64,000 bases of DNA from an uncultured Kiloniellaceae bacterium (GTDB lineage Bacteria; Pseudomonadota; Alphaproteobacteria; Kiloniellales; Kiloniellaceae), in assembly GCA_947500035.1 (NCBI GenBank), contig CANMQP010000012.1, positions 1 through 64,000 of the forward strand, in the 5' to 3' direction. Of this stretch, positions 56,780-64,000 are shown piece by piece; position 1 is the stretch's first letter; every line of letters begins with the position of its first letter. The translations under genes and the position numbers were made by a program. A model generated the notes under the pieces. The model worked only from the letters and a program-made list of their open reading frames with translations, made no database searches and was not told the DNA's origin.

Positions 56780-58087
56780 ATGAACGATCAGGCGCCACTT
56801 CAGACCGGAAAACTCTTCCCGGGATTTTTCGGAGACTCGCTCGACGCCAGCGATCCTGAGATGCAGGCCGTCATCAAACAGGAGCTCGGGCGTCAACGGC
56901 ATGAGATCGAACTGATCGCATCCGAAAACATCGTCTCTTCGGCAGTCATGGAAGCCCAGGGCTCGGTGCTGACCAACAAATATGCCGAGGGCTATCCGGG
57001 CCGCCGCTACTACGGCGGTTGTCAGTTCGTGGATACCGCCGAGGACCTCGCACGCGACCGCGCAAAACAGCTTTTCAACTGCAGCTACGTCAATGTTCAG
57101 CCGCACTCTGGCGCGCAAGCCAATCAGGCGGTGTTTTTTGCGCTGCTGCAGCCGGGCGACACCTACATGGGCCTGAACCTTGCCGCAGGCGGTCACTTGA
57201 CTCATGGCGCGCCGGTCAATCAATCAGGCAAGTGGTTCAACGTGGTGCCCTACGGCGTGCGGGAGGACGATCACCAGATCGACTACGACGACCTGGAACG
57301 GCTCGCCAAGGAAACCAGACCCAAGCTGATCATTGCGGGGGGATCGGCCTATCCCAGAACGATCGATTTCGCGCGCTTCCGCAAGATCTGCGATGACGTC
57401 GGTGCCTACTTCATGGTCGATATGGCTCACTTCGCAGGCCTGGTCGCCGGTGGTGTTCACGCCAACCCGCTGGAGCATGCGCATGTCGTTACCACCACGA
57501 CCCACAAGACACTGCGCGGCCCGCGCGGCGGCATGATCCTCTCGAACGACGAAGCCATCGGCAAGAAGATCAACTCCGCCGTTTTCCCTGGCCTCCAGGG
57601 TGGTCCTCTGATGCACGTGATCGCCGCCAAAGCCGTCGCCTTCGGCGAGGCGCTGCAACCGGACTTCAAGAGCTATGCCCGGGCCGTGGTCAACAACGCA
57701 AAGGTTCTGGCCGGCACCATGCTCGAAGGTGGCCTGGACATCGTCTCTGGCGGCACGGACACACACCTGATGCTGGTCGATCTGCGGCCCAAGGCTTTGA
57801 CCGGAAAGGCCGCCGAAGCCGCGCTCGGGCGTGCCAACATCACCTGCAACAAAAACGGCATCCCTTTCGATCCGCAAAAGCCGATGGTGACCTCCGGCGT
57901 GCGGTTGGGGTCACCGGCCTGCACGACCCGTGGCTTCGGCACCGCAGAGTTCAAACAGGTTGGCGACCTGATCATCGAAGTCCTGGACGGTTTGGCCCGT
58001 AACGGCGAGGACGGCAACGCAGCGGTCGAAGCTGCCGTAAAGGAAAAGGTGATCGCCCTGACCGACCGGTTCCCGATTTATGAGTGA
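56780..58087 (+). CDS. glyA: Serine hydroxymethyltransferase
   Basis: The protein has 435 residues. It has the glycyl-PLP motifs [33 protein letters not shown] and [13 protein letters not shown], and the PLP Lys in [14 protein letters not shown]. It joins methylene-THF and glycine to form serine, the entry of C1 units to the serine cycle. The start at ATG 56780 is preceded by AAGGGATGAAACG. The N-terminus (about 25 residues before the core) is slightly longer than in E. coli. It closes the operon. Confidence 0.93.
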   Translation: MNDQAPLQTGKLFPGFFGDSLDASDPEMQAVIKQELGRQRHEIELIASENIVSSAVMEAQGSVLTNKYAEGYPGRRYYGGCQFVDTAEDLARDRAKQLFNCSYVNVQPHSGAQANQAVFFALLQPGDTYMGLNLAAGGHLTHGAPVNQSGKWFNVVPYGVREDDHQIDYDDLERLAKETRPKLIIAGGSAYPRTIDFARFRKICDDVGAYFMVDMAHFAGLVAGGVHANPLEHAHVVTTTTHKTLRGPRGGMILSNDEAIGKKINSAVFPGLQGGPLMHVIAAKAVAFGEALQPDFKSYARAVVNNAKVLAGTMLEGGLDIVSGGTDTHLMLVDLRPKALTGKAAEAALGRANITCNKNGIPFDPQKPMVTSGVRLGSPACTTRGFGTAEFKQVGDLIIEVLDGLARNGEDGNAAVEAAVKEKVIALTDRFPIYE

Positions 58088-58120
58088 TCGTCTGCCGTAA
58101 GTTCAGCAGGACAGAAGCGC

Positions 58121-58819
58121 TCAGCCATCACGGGTTGTCTTCTTGCAGAGGGCTGCAAGAGGACAATCCGCGCAGGCTGGAACATCGTGATGGCAGTTGG
58201 TCTGTCCCAAGAGCTTGACCAGTTGATGGTGCTCGTCCACGTCAGCTGCCGTCCAATGGGCCGGCAGCCGTGGCATAAGATGACGGTAGGCCTCTGCGAA
58301 ACCGGCTTGCCGCCGCAGGAGGCCAAGTCGCTTCATCACCCGCAGATGATGCGTATCGATCACCAGCGCCTTCATTTTCAGGCTGCTGAAATTTAAGGTT
58401 GCCGCACTCACTTTGCGTCCGACGCCCGGCAGGCGTTCCAACCAGCCCAGCGCAGACTCCGCCGGCCAATCCGCAAGAAACTCCAGCTCCAACCGGCCAC
58501 GCATCTGCGTTAGCTGACGCAAGGCACTTTGCAGATAGCGCGCTTTATTGTCGGGAAAGGTCACCGTGCCGATAGCCTTCTTCACCTCTGCATAGCGCGC
58601 GTCGCGAACGGCTTCCCAGGATCCGAAACGCTGCATTAGAGTCTCGAGAGCCGAGAGGGAAACAGAGCCACGGGTCCGACCGCCGACAATACCCAATACC
58701 AACTGGCTCACAGGATCGAGGTGATGCCATGGTCCCTGCCGCCCGAAACGGGTCAGCAATCTGGAGTGGATATCTGCGAAGGTCGCGGCTCCATCGTCAA
58801 ACGCGAGAAGGAGCTGCAT
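58121..58819 (-). CDS. Endonuclease III-like HhH-GPD DNA glycosylase with [4Fe-4S] cluster
   Basis: The protein has 232 residues. The helix-hairpin-helix is LERLPGVGRKVSAATLNF with the catalytic Lys, and the conserved Asp is in ALVIDTHHLRVMKRLGL. The cluster cysteines CHHDVPACADCPLAALC fit C-x6-C-x2-C-x5-C. It should excise oxidised pyrimidines or another damaged base. The N-terminal half is diverged from true Nth, so a paralogue role is likely. It is convergent with glyA. Confidence 0.85.
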   Translation of the reverse strand: MQLLLAFDDGAATFADIHSRLLTRFGRQGPWHHLDPVSQLVLGIVGGRTRGSVSLSALETLMQRFGSWEAVRDARYAEVKKAIGTVTFPDNKARYLQSALRQLTQMRGRLELEFLADWPAESALGWLERLPGVGRKVSAATLNFSSLKMKALVIDTHHLRVMKRLGLLRRQAGFAEAYRHLMPRLPAHWTAADVDEHHQLVKLLGQTNCHHDVPACADCPLAALCKKTTRDG

Positions 58820-59026
58820 AATAAACTCAGAGTAGCAGTTTATGAGAACAAATCAAGAACAATCTGGAGTAGGTGCGTCTCTGCTACCAACATGACTTGA
58901 TGTGGGCCGTGTCGCTTATCGCGAAAGTGCGCGTTCCGGTCGCCGGGTCGGTCGGAACGCTGACTGCGGGTTCAATAGTTCTGTATCTGAGTTACGAGAG
59001 AGTGCCGCATGCCCCAGGCCGGGTCT

Positions 59027-59449
59027 CTATTGGCCGTTCAGCTTTCGCAGCAAGCCATTGAGCTGCTCCGCATCATCCGGATCGAGGCGGCTCTCCAAAG
59101 AGGCTTGAACGGGCGAGAGATGGCTTTCGCAGCGGGCGAGAAGCTCAAGACCGAAATCGGAGATGTAAACCAGAACCCGGCGCTGATCGCCCATGTCCTG
59201 CTTTCGGTGCACCAGGGATCGCGTTGTCATGCGGTCGACAACCTTCGACAGGGCGGACATCGTCATTAGGACAATCTGCGACAGCTCCGACATGGTCAGA
59301 CCTTCGCCACTCTCCAGAGCCCGCAACACCCGCCAATGCTCGACCGGCAGTTCTTCCTGTCGCAAAGCGGCATCCAGTTCCCCATGCACCGAGCGATGCG
59401 CCTGGGCCAGAAGGTAGGGCAGAGAATTCGTCAGAGAGTCGGCTGACAT
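59027..59449 (-). CDS. MarR-family transcriptional regulator
   Basis: The protein has 140 residues. The winged helix is visible in VEHWRVLRALESGEGLTMSE, SQIVLMTMSALSKVVDRM and HRKQDMGDQRRVLVYI (wing). ATG 59449 has GGGA seven bases upstream; the frame open to 59524 is not conserved. It is divergent from the AmiC-like gene and may control the amide-related genes to its right. Confidence 0.85.
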   Translation of the reverse strand: MSADSLTNSLPYLLAQAHRSVHGELDAALRQEELPVEHWRVLRALESGEGLTMSELSQIVLMTMSALSKVVDRMTTRSLVHRKQDMGDQRRVLVYISDFGLELLARCESHLSPVQASLESRLDPDDAEQLNGLLRKLNGQ

Positions 59450-59671
59450 GTAAGATCCCAAAATAACAAAACCTGCTTCTGTCAGGAGATAGCCCGTCCT
59501 GAAGAAAATTGGAAGGGCAATCAAGCATTGCCTGCAACATTGGCCGTAATATCAATCTGTTGCGCGGAGCCCTTGGAATCCAGCGCGTTATAGCGGACAC
59601 TGTGAGGACAAAATGTCGCAGCGCGTGGTGACAGCCCCCGCAGGCAGCGCAAAGACGATTGGGAGCAGGGC

Positions 59672-60727
59672 TTGAAGGCGAGCGAATCCTATCGGGTCGG
59701 TCTATTCATCCCCACGAGCGGTGCCGCCGGAATCTGGGGACCCTCCTGCCGAGCCTGTGCCGAACTGGCTGCTGAAGAATTAAACGCGGACGGCGGTATC
59801 AACGGCCGCCCGATCAGCTTGACCATCGTGAATGCCGGCAATGACCCCGAGTTGGTGGCGCGGGAGGCGGAGTCCCTGCGCGAAAGCGGCATGATCGACG
59901 CGGTGGTCGGCATGCACACAAGCGACGTCCGCGAAGCGATCGCAGACCGGATTGCAGGCGGCCTCCCATACGTCTACACACCACTGTTCGAAGGCGGCCC
60001 CGCCGGACAAGGCGTGTTCTGTATCGGTGAAACGCCGAGCCAGCAGCTGCTGCCGGGTCTCGACTGGCTGTCGGAACGCTTCCGCCTGAAGCGCTGGTTC
60101 CTGCTCGGCAACGATTACATTTGGCCGCGCGCATCCCACGCAGCCGTGCATCGTCATTTCCGAAGCGGAGAGCGTGGCATCGTCGGGCAGGCCTACCTGC
60201 CCTTCGGAACCCGGAACTTCGATCACGTCATGGAACGCATACGGCGTGCCCGGCCTGACGGCTTGCTGCTCTCACTGGTGGGAGACGACTGCATCCGCTT
60301 CAACCGGGACTTCGCCCGCAGTCCCATGTCTAGCAAGGTCATTCGTTTCTCCTGCGCCGTCGAGGAGAATACTCTGCTTGGCATCGGCGCCAATGCCACC
60401 GACGGACTCTTCGCGGCGTCAGGATACTTCTCGTCTCTCGATACGGCCGCCAACGGTGCCTTCCGGGAACGCTATCACACGCGCTTCGGCGAGCGCGGGC
60501 CGATGCTCAACTCCATCGGCGAATCGCTTTACGAAGGTCTCTATTTCCTGCAGGCCCTCTCCGATGCGACTCAAGCATCGGATTGGTCTCGGCCTCGAAC
60601 AGCCCTGCCGGTGAAGGGTCCGCGTGGAGCAGTGTTTCAGGAGGCCGGGCATTCGCAGATGCCCATGTACCTCGCGGAAGCCGAAGGCCATGCCTTCCAG
60701 CTCGTCGAGCAACTGTCCGACGATTAG
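59672..60727 (+). CDS. AmiC-like amide/urea-binding protein without a signal peptide
   Basis: The protein has 351 residues and a type I periplasmic-binding-protein fold, in the AmiC/urea-binding branch: YRVGLFIPTSGAAGIWGPSC, AAEELNADGGINGRPI, GMHTSDVREAIADR and IGESLYEGLYFLQAL. The chain begins directly with the first beta strand, with no export signal, so it should be cytoplasmic like AmiC of Pseudomonas, a ligand sensor rather than a transport component. The start is a TTG. No AmiR-type antiterminator is adjacent. It may partner a regulator encoded elsewhere. Confidence 0.75.
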   Translation: MKASESYRVGLFIPTSGAAGIWGPSCRACAELAAEELNADGGINGRPISLTIVNAGNDPELVAREAESLRESGMIDAVVGMHTSDVREAIADRIAGGLPYVYTPLFEGGPAGQGVFCIGETPSQQLLPGLDWLSERFRLKRWFLLGNDYIWPRASHAAVHRHFRSGERGIVGQAYLPFGTRNFDHVMERIRRARPDGLLLSLVGDDCIRFNRDFARSPMSSKVIRFSCAVEENTLLGIGANATDGLFAASGYFSSLDTAANGAFRERYHTRFGERGPMLNSIGESLYEGLYFLQALSDATQASDWSRPRTALPVKGPRGAVFQEAGHSQMPMYLAEAEGHAFQLVEQLSDD

Positions 60728-60797
60728 CGCGAACACACGCTCTCCTGAATCAGACACAATTTCCGCACGCGAAATATTTCCCGAAAAAAAATATTGA

Positions 60798-60809
60798 TTT
60801 CCTAGGAAA
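60798..60809. promoter_or_regulatory. Palindrome TTTCCTAGGAAA upstream of the flotillin-like gene
   Basis: A perfect 12-bp palindrome in an AT-rich stretch 118 bases upstream of the GTG start. With its flanks (ATTGATTTCCTAGGAAAATA) it resembles the palindrome on the nitrile hydratase promoter, sharing TTTCCYARGAAAATAA. A degenerate copy (AATATTTCCC ... AAAATATT) lies just upstream. Confidence 0.5.
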
Positions 60810-60926
60810 ATAAATTGACCCTTAGGATATTCAAGCGCCGCCGGAGACCAGGTGCTCTTGGCTTCGTTTTGCACCTCGCAAAATGAGAGCCCGATCTCCG
60901 GTATAAACTCAAAGAGGGGAGATTTC

Positions 60927-62519
60927 GTGGACATACTCGCAACTCTCATTGTCCTCGTCGTCGTCCTGGCCATCGCGATTGCCTTCCTGCAGAGATTCTA
61001 TCGCAAAGCCACACGTGAAAAGGCCCTGATCCGGACCGGCGCCGGTGGACAGAAGGTGGTCATGGACGGCGGTGCCCTGGTCCTGCCCTTCCTGCACCGG
61101 GCAGACCAGATTGACATGCGCACCATGCGTCTCGAAGTGCTGCGCACCGGCGAAAAGTCGATGATGTCCGAAGACCGTCTCCGCCTGGATCTGGAGATGG
61201 AATTCTATCTGCGTGTCCAGCCGACACCGGAAGGTATCGCAATTGCGGCTCAGGCCATCGGTTCGCGCGCGCTGAACCCGGAAAATCTGAAGACCCTTTT
61301 CGGCGGCCGTTTCATCGATGCCATGCAGGCTGTGGTCGCGACACAGACCATGGATGAACTGCACGAAAATCGTGGTGTCTTCGTCACGAAAGTCGCCGAG
61401 ACCCTGAAGGAGAACCTGGCGCAGAACGGACTGTACCTCGAATCGGCATCCCTGGTGCGGCTCGATCAGGCGCCCTTCAGTGCGCTGGATGATAACAACG
61501 CCTTCAATGCCGTCGGCATGCGCCGCCTGGCGGAAGTTATCTCTGCCAACAAAAAAAAGCGCGCCGAGATCGAGGCCGACGCGGATGTCGCCGTGCGCCA
61601 CACGCAACTCGATTCCCTGAAGCGGAAACTGGAACTGGATCGCGAACAGCAACAAGCCCAGATCGCCCAGACCCTGACCATCGAAAAGCTGAAAGCCGAG
61701 TCTTCTGCGGAAACCGAATTGACCCGGCAACAGGCAGAGGAAACCGCGGCGCGCGCAAGGATCGAACGGGAACGCGGCGTCAAGGTCGCGGAAATCGAGC
61801 GCGACCGCTCCTTGCGGGAGAACGAAGTCACGGCTTTACTCGCCGCGGAGACCGCGAAGCTCGAGAGCCAGATCGCCTTGGCCCGTAAACGGGCCGAGGA
61901 AATGTCCGCGCAGGCCGAAACCGAAGTAAAACGCGGCGAAATCGTCCGCGCTCAGGAAGAGGTCCAGCTGGAGAAGGATCGTCTCGCGGCGGAACGCGAA
62001 CGCACCACCGCGATGATCCGGGCCAGGCAGGAAAGCGAGGTCTCAAGCGAAAAAAACCGCAGTGCCAATGCGACCTTGCAGGAAAGCGCGGCGGCGGAAG
62101 CCAGCGCAACCGAACGCCGCGCCGAAGCGACCCTGAAACTGATGCAGGCGGAAGCCGAGGGCAAAGCCGCGATGATCGAGGCTGAAAACATCGCCAGCAG
62201 CGAACTCCTGCGTGCGAAGCTCGACACCCATAAGATCGACAAGCTGCCTGAAATCGCCGAACGCATGGCCAAACCTCTCGAGAAGATCGAGTCCATCCGG
62301 ATTAACCAGGTTTCAGGCCTGGGCCAGTCGGGATTCGGCCGAACAGGCGGCAGTGGCGACGGCTCATCAGGCACGCCCATGTCCGGCGCGGTCGACGGCA
62401 TCCTCAATCTCGCACTTCAGCTCCCCGCCATGCAGAAACTCGGGGAAAGCATTGGGGTCAACCTTGACCTTGGCAATAGGGAGAGCGACCCTTCCAAAAC
62501 AGCGGACAAAGCCGGCTAA
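60927..62519 (+). CDS. Flotillin-like SPFH-domain membrane protein
   Basis: The protein has 530 residues. One N-terminal membrane helix (ILATLIVLVVVLAIAIAFLQ) is followed by an SPFH domain (about 50-210) and a long Ala/Glu-rich coiled coil (about 215-440) with many ERE, AET and KAE heptads, then a Gly-rich tail. This is the YqiK/flotillin layout; such proteins organise membrane microdomains. The start is GTG 60927, chosen for GAGGGGAG seven bases upstream. It lies 54 bp before the binding-protein gene and may be co-transcribed with it. Confidence 0.85.
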   Translation: MDILATLIVLVVVLAIAIAFLQRFYRKATREKALIRTGAGGQKVVMDGGALVLPFLHRADQIDMRTMRLEVLRTGEKSMMSEDRLRLDLEMEFYLRVQPTPEGIAIAAQAIGSRALNPENLKTLFGGRFIDAMQAVVATQTMDELHENRGVFVTKVAETLKENLAQNGLYLESASLVRLDQAPFSALDDNNAFNAVGMRRLAEVISANKKKRAEIEADADVAVRHTQLDSLKRKLELDREQQQAQIAQTLTIEKLKAESSAETELTRQQAEETAARARIERERGVKVAEIERDRSLRENEVTALLAAETAKLESQIALARKRAEEMSAQAETEVKRGEIVRAQEEVQLEKDRLAAERERTTAMIRARQESEVSSEKNRSANATLQESAAAEASATERRAEATLKLMQAEAEGKAAMIEAENIASSELLRAKLDTHKIDKLPEIAERMAKPLEKIESIRINQVSGLGQSGFGRTGGSGDGSSGTPMSGAVDGILNLALQLPAMQKLGESIGVNLDLGNRESDPSKTADKAG

Positions 62520-62573
62520 AAAAAACCAACGCGCTTGTCCAGGATCAGACTCTAGAGAACAGGGAAACTGAAT

Positions 62574-63794
62574 ATGTCTGTAAATCGCAGAAAAGTTCTT
62601 AAAGGCGTAGCCGCCACCACGGCGCTCCTGGCGGCGCCGGCCATCGTGCGTGCTGAAGACACCATCAAACTTGGCTCTATTCTCGACACCTCCGGCATCT
62701 TCGACCTCTACGGCAAACCCATGGATAAAGCCGTCGACATGGCGATCGACGAGATCAACAGCGGCGGCGGCATTGCCGGGCGCATGGTCGAGAAGATTGC
62801 CTACGACACCCAATCTGATATGGCGCTCTACACACAGTTTGGTCAGCGGCTGGCCCGGCAGGACAAGGTGGATGTGGTTCACGGCGGCATCCTTTCGGCA
62901 TCCCGCGAGGCGATCCGGCCGACCCTGCGCAAAAACAAGGTGCTCTACTTCTACAACGTGCAGTACGAGGGCGGCGTCTGTGACCGTAACATCTTCTGCA
63001 CCGGCATCACCCCGGCGCAGCAAGCCGAAGTTCTGGTGCCCGCCGCGATCGAGAAGTGGGGCAAGAAGGTTTATGTTCTGGCCGCCGACTACAATTACGG
63101 ACAGATCACCGCGAAGTGGATCCAGCACTACGCCAAGCAAGCCGGTGGCGAAGTCGTTCAGGTCGACTTCTTCCCGCTCGACGTTGCCGACTTCGGCTCC
63201 ACCATCACAAAAATCCAGGACGCGAACCCGGACTCCATCATGTCCGTTCTGGTTGGCGGCGCGCATCTGTCCTTTTACCGGCAGTGGGCCGCGGCCGGTA
63301 TGAACAAGAAGATCCCCATGGCCTCGACCACCATGGGCGCGGGCAACGAGCACGTCGTCCTGACCAAGGAAGAAGGCGACGGCATCATGCTGGCCTACTC
63401 CTTCTCCAAGGAACTCGAGACACCAGCCAACCAGGCTTTCCTGGAGCGCTGGACCGAACGCTACGGCGCGACGGACGATGTTCACGAACTTGCGGTCGCG
63501 ACCTATCAGGGCGTTCATCTCTGGGCGGAAAGCGCACGCAAAGCTGGCAGCGTCGAGCGCGAAGCGGTTATCGCAGCCCTGGAAGCCGGCGCGGCTTTCG
63601 ACGGTCCGACCGGCCGGATCTCGATCGATCCCAAGACCCATCACGCGACCTTCGACGTTCATCTGATCGAAGTCAAAGATCAGAAGATGGCCGTGCAAGA
63701 GACCTTCCTGCAGCGGCCGCCGGTCGACACGCAGACGGTTTGCAATCTGGAAGAAAACCCCAAGGACACCACGCAATACGAGATCAATATCTGA
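62574..63794 (+). CDS. Urea/short-chain amide ABC transporter substrate-binding protein
   Basis: The protein has 406 residues. A Tat-like signal (NRRKVLKGVAATTALLAAP) is followed by a type I binding protein of the UrtA/FmdD branch: IKLGSILDTSGIFDLYGKPM, INSGGGIAGRMVEKI and FYNVQYEGGVCDRNIFCTGI. It captures amides or urea in the periplasm. The permease and ATPase genes expected after it are beyond the window edge. It probably belongs with the flotillin-like gene 54 bp upstream. Confidence 0.88.
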   Translation: MSVNRRKVLKGVAATTALLAAPAIVRAEDTIKLGSILDTSGIFDLYGKPMDKAVDMAIDEINSGGGIAGRMVEKIAYDTQSDMALYTQFGQRLARQDKVDVVHGGILSASREAIRPTLRKNKVLYFYNVQYEGGVCDRNIFCTGITPAQQAEVLVPAAIEKWGKKVYVLAADYNYGQITAKWIQHYAKQAGGEVVQVDFFPLDVADFGSTITKIQDANPDSIMSVLVGGAHLSFYRQWAAAGMNKKIPMASTTMGAGNEHVVLTKEEGDGIMLAYSFSKELETPANQAFLERWTERYGATDDVHELAVATYQGVHLWAESARKAGSVEREAVIAALEAGAAFDGPTGRISIDPKTHHATFDVHLIEVKDQKMAVQETFLQRPPVDTQTVCNLEENPKDTTQYEINI

Positions 63795-63811
63795 TCTCAC
63801 AGGTGTCTAAG

Positions 63812-64000
63812 GCTAGAGCATGTTCCGATCATACGGGATCAATTTGATGGGTTTTGAAGTCTCATTCGACAAGGCGCGTTGTGAAGCGCGATGCGGTGCA
63901 TCGGGCAAGCAGCGCAACGCCGCCGATGAGCCTTCAAAGCCCACCGAAGGCCGGGCTCTTTCCCGCCCTGACCGCGTTGCGGCTCTTATCCGATGCTCTG
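63812..64000. repeat. Palindrome-ended intergenic repeat, cut by the window edge
   Basis: It starts with GCTAGAGCAT (63812-63821) and the window ends in ATGCTCTG, the inverse of AGAGCAT. The same 10-mer GCTAGAGCAT starts the hairpin at 24441. The interior has no long ORF. I read it as a member of a short dispersed palindromic repeat family of this genome, about 185 bp. Confidence 0.5.

Overview
The window looks like chromosome of a high-GC, heterotrophic alphaproteobacterium, probably an aquatic or marine relative of the Rhodospirillales. This is an inference: there is no rRNA or marker gene here. It rests on the codon usage, the serine-cycle gene set, two PEP-CTERM surface proteins, the many quaternary-amine, amide and peptide uptake or degradation genes, and the short palindromic intergenic repeats. 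I saw no tRNA, rRNA, CRISPR array, prophage or intact insertion sequence.

Layout. 1-9.5 kb: the 3' end of a PEP-CTERM protein with a near-identical 165-bp tandem repeat; a membrane-anchored serine hydrolase; a PLP desulfhydrase/sulfo-lyase coupled to a TauE-type exporter; a two-subunit molybdenum hydroxylase (IorAB type) with a Kelch protein and a divergent LysR regulator. 9.5-15.2 kb: an RND efflux pump, its adaptor and a TetR regulator with matching palindromic operators. 15.2-24.5 kb: a LysE remnant; a second PEP-CTERM gene behind a consensus sigma-54 promoter; HxlR/GST and MerR/RidA pairs; an FMN riboswitch in front of lumazine synthase; TetR/fatty-acid hydroxylase; and a lone histidine ammonia-lyase-like gene. 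24.5-36 kb: MarC, pirin, then a GlxA-type regulator next to a dimethylglycine-dehydrogenase-like flavoenzyme and a non-pyrrolysine MttB methyltransferase, a PfkB kinase, a transaldolase-like protein and two exporters.

36.3-43 kb holds the two most interesting loci. The first is a TmpA/TmpB-like pair, which would convert 2-(trimethylamino)ethylphosphonate to glycine betaine and phosphate. Its TmpA reading frame is broken by a one-base deletion. The second is a cobalt-type nitrile hydratase whose beta subunit is split into two genes joined by an ATGA overlap, followed by an activator-like gene.

44-49 kb is a dipeptide/oligopeptide ABC transporter. 49.8-58 kb has an aldehyde dehydrogenase, a degenerate NarL-type regulator and a serine-cycle operon (serine-glyoxylate aminotransferase, both malate-CoA ligase subunits, hydroxypyruvate reductase, serine hydroxymethyltransferase). 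58-64 kb has an endonuclease III-like glycosylase, a MarR regulator and a set of amide-linked genes: an AmiC-like sensor without signal peptide, a flotillin-like protein and a urea/amide-type binding protein.

A coherent reading is that the cell takes apart methylated amines, phosphonates and nitriles. TmpAB would feed betaine to the methyltransferase and dimethylglycine dehydrogenase. The resulting C1 units enter through serine hydroxymethyltransferase and the serine cycle. Nitrile hydratase makes amides that the amide-binding proteins would sense or import. These links are inferred from gene content and adjacency only.
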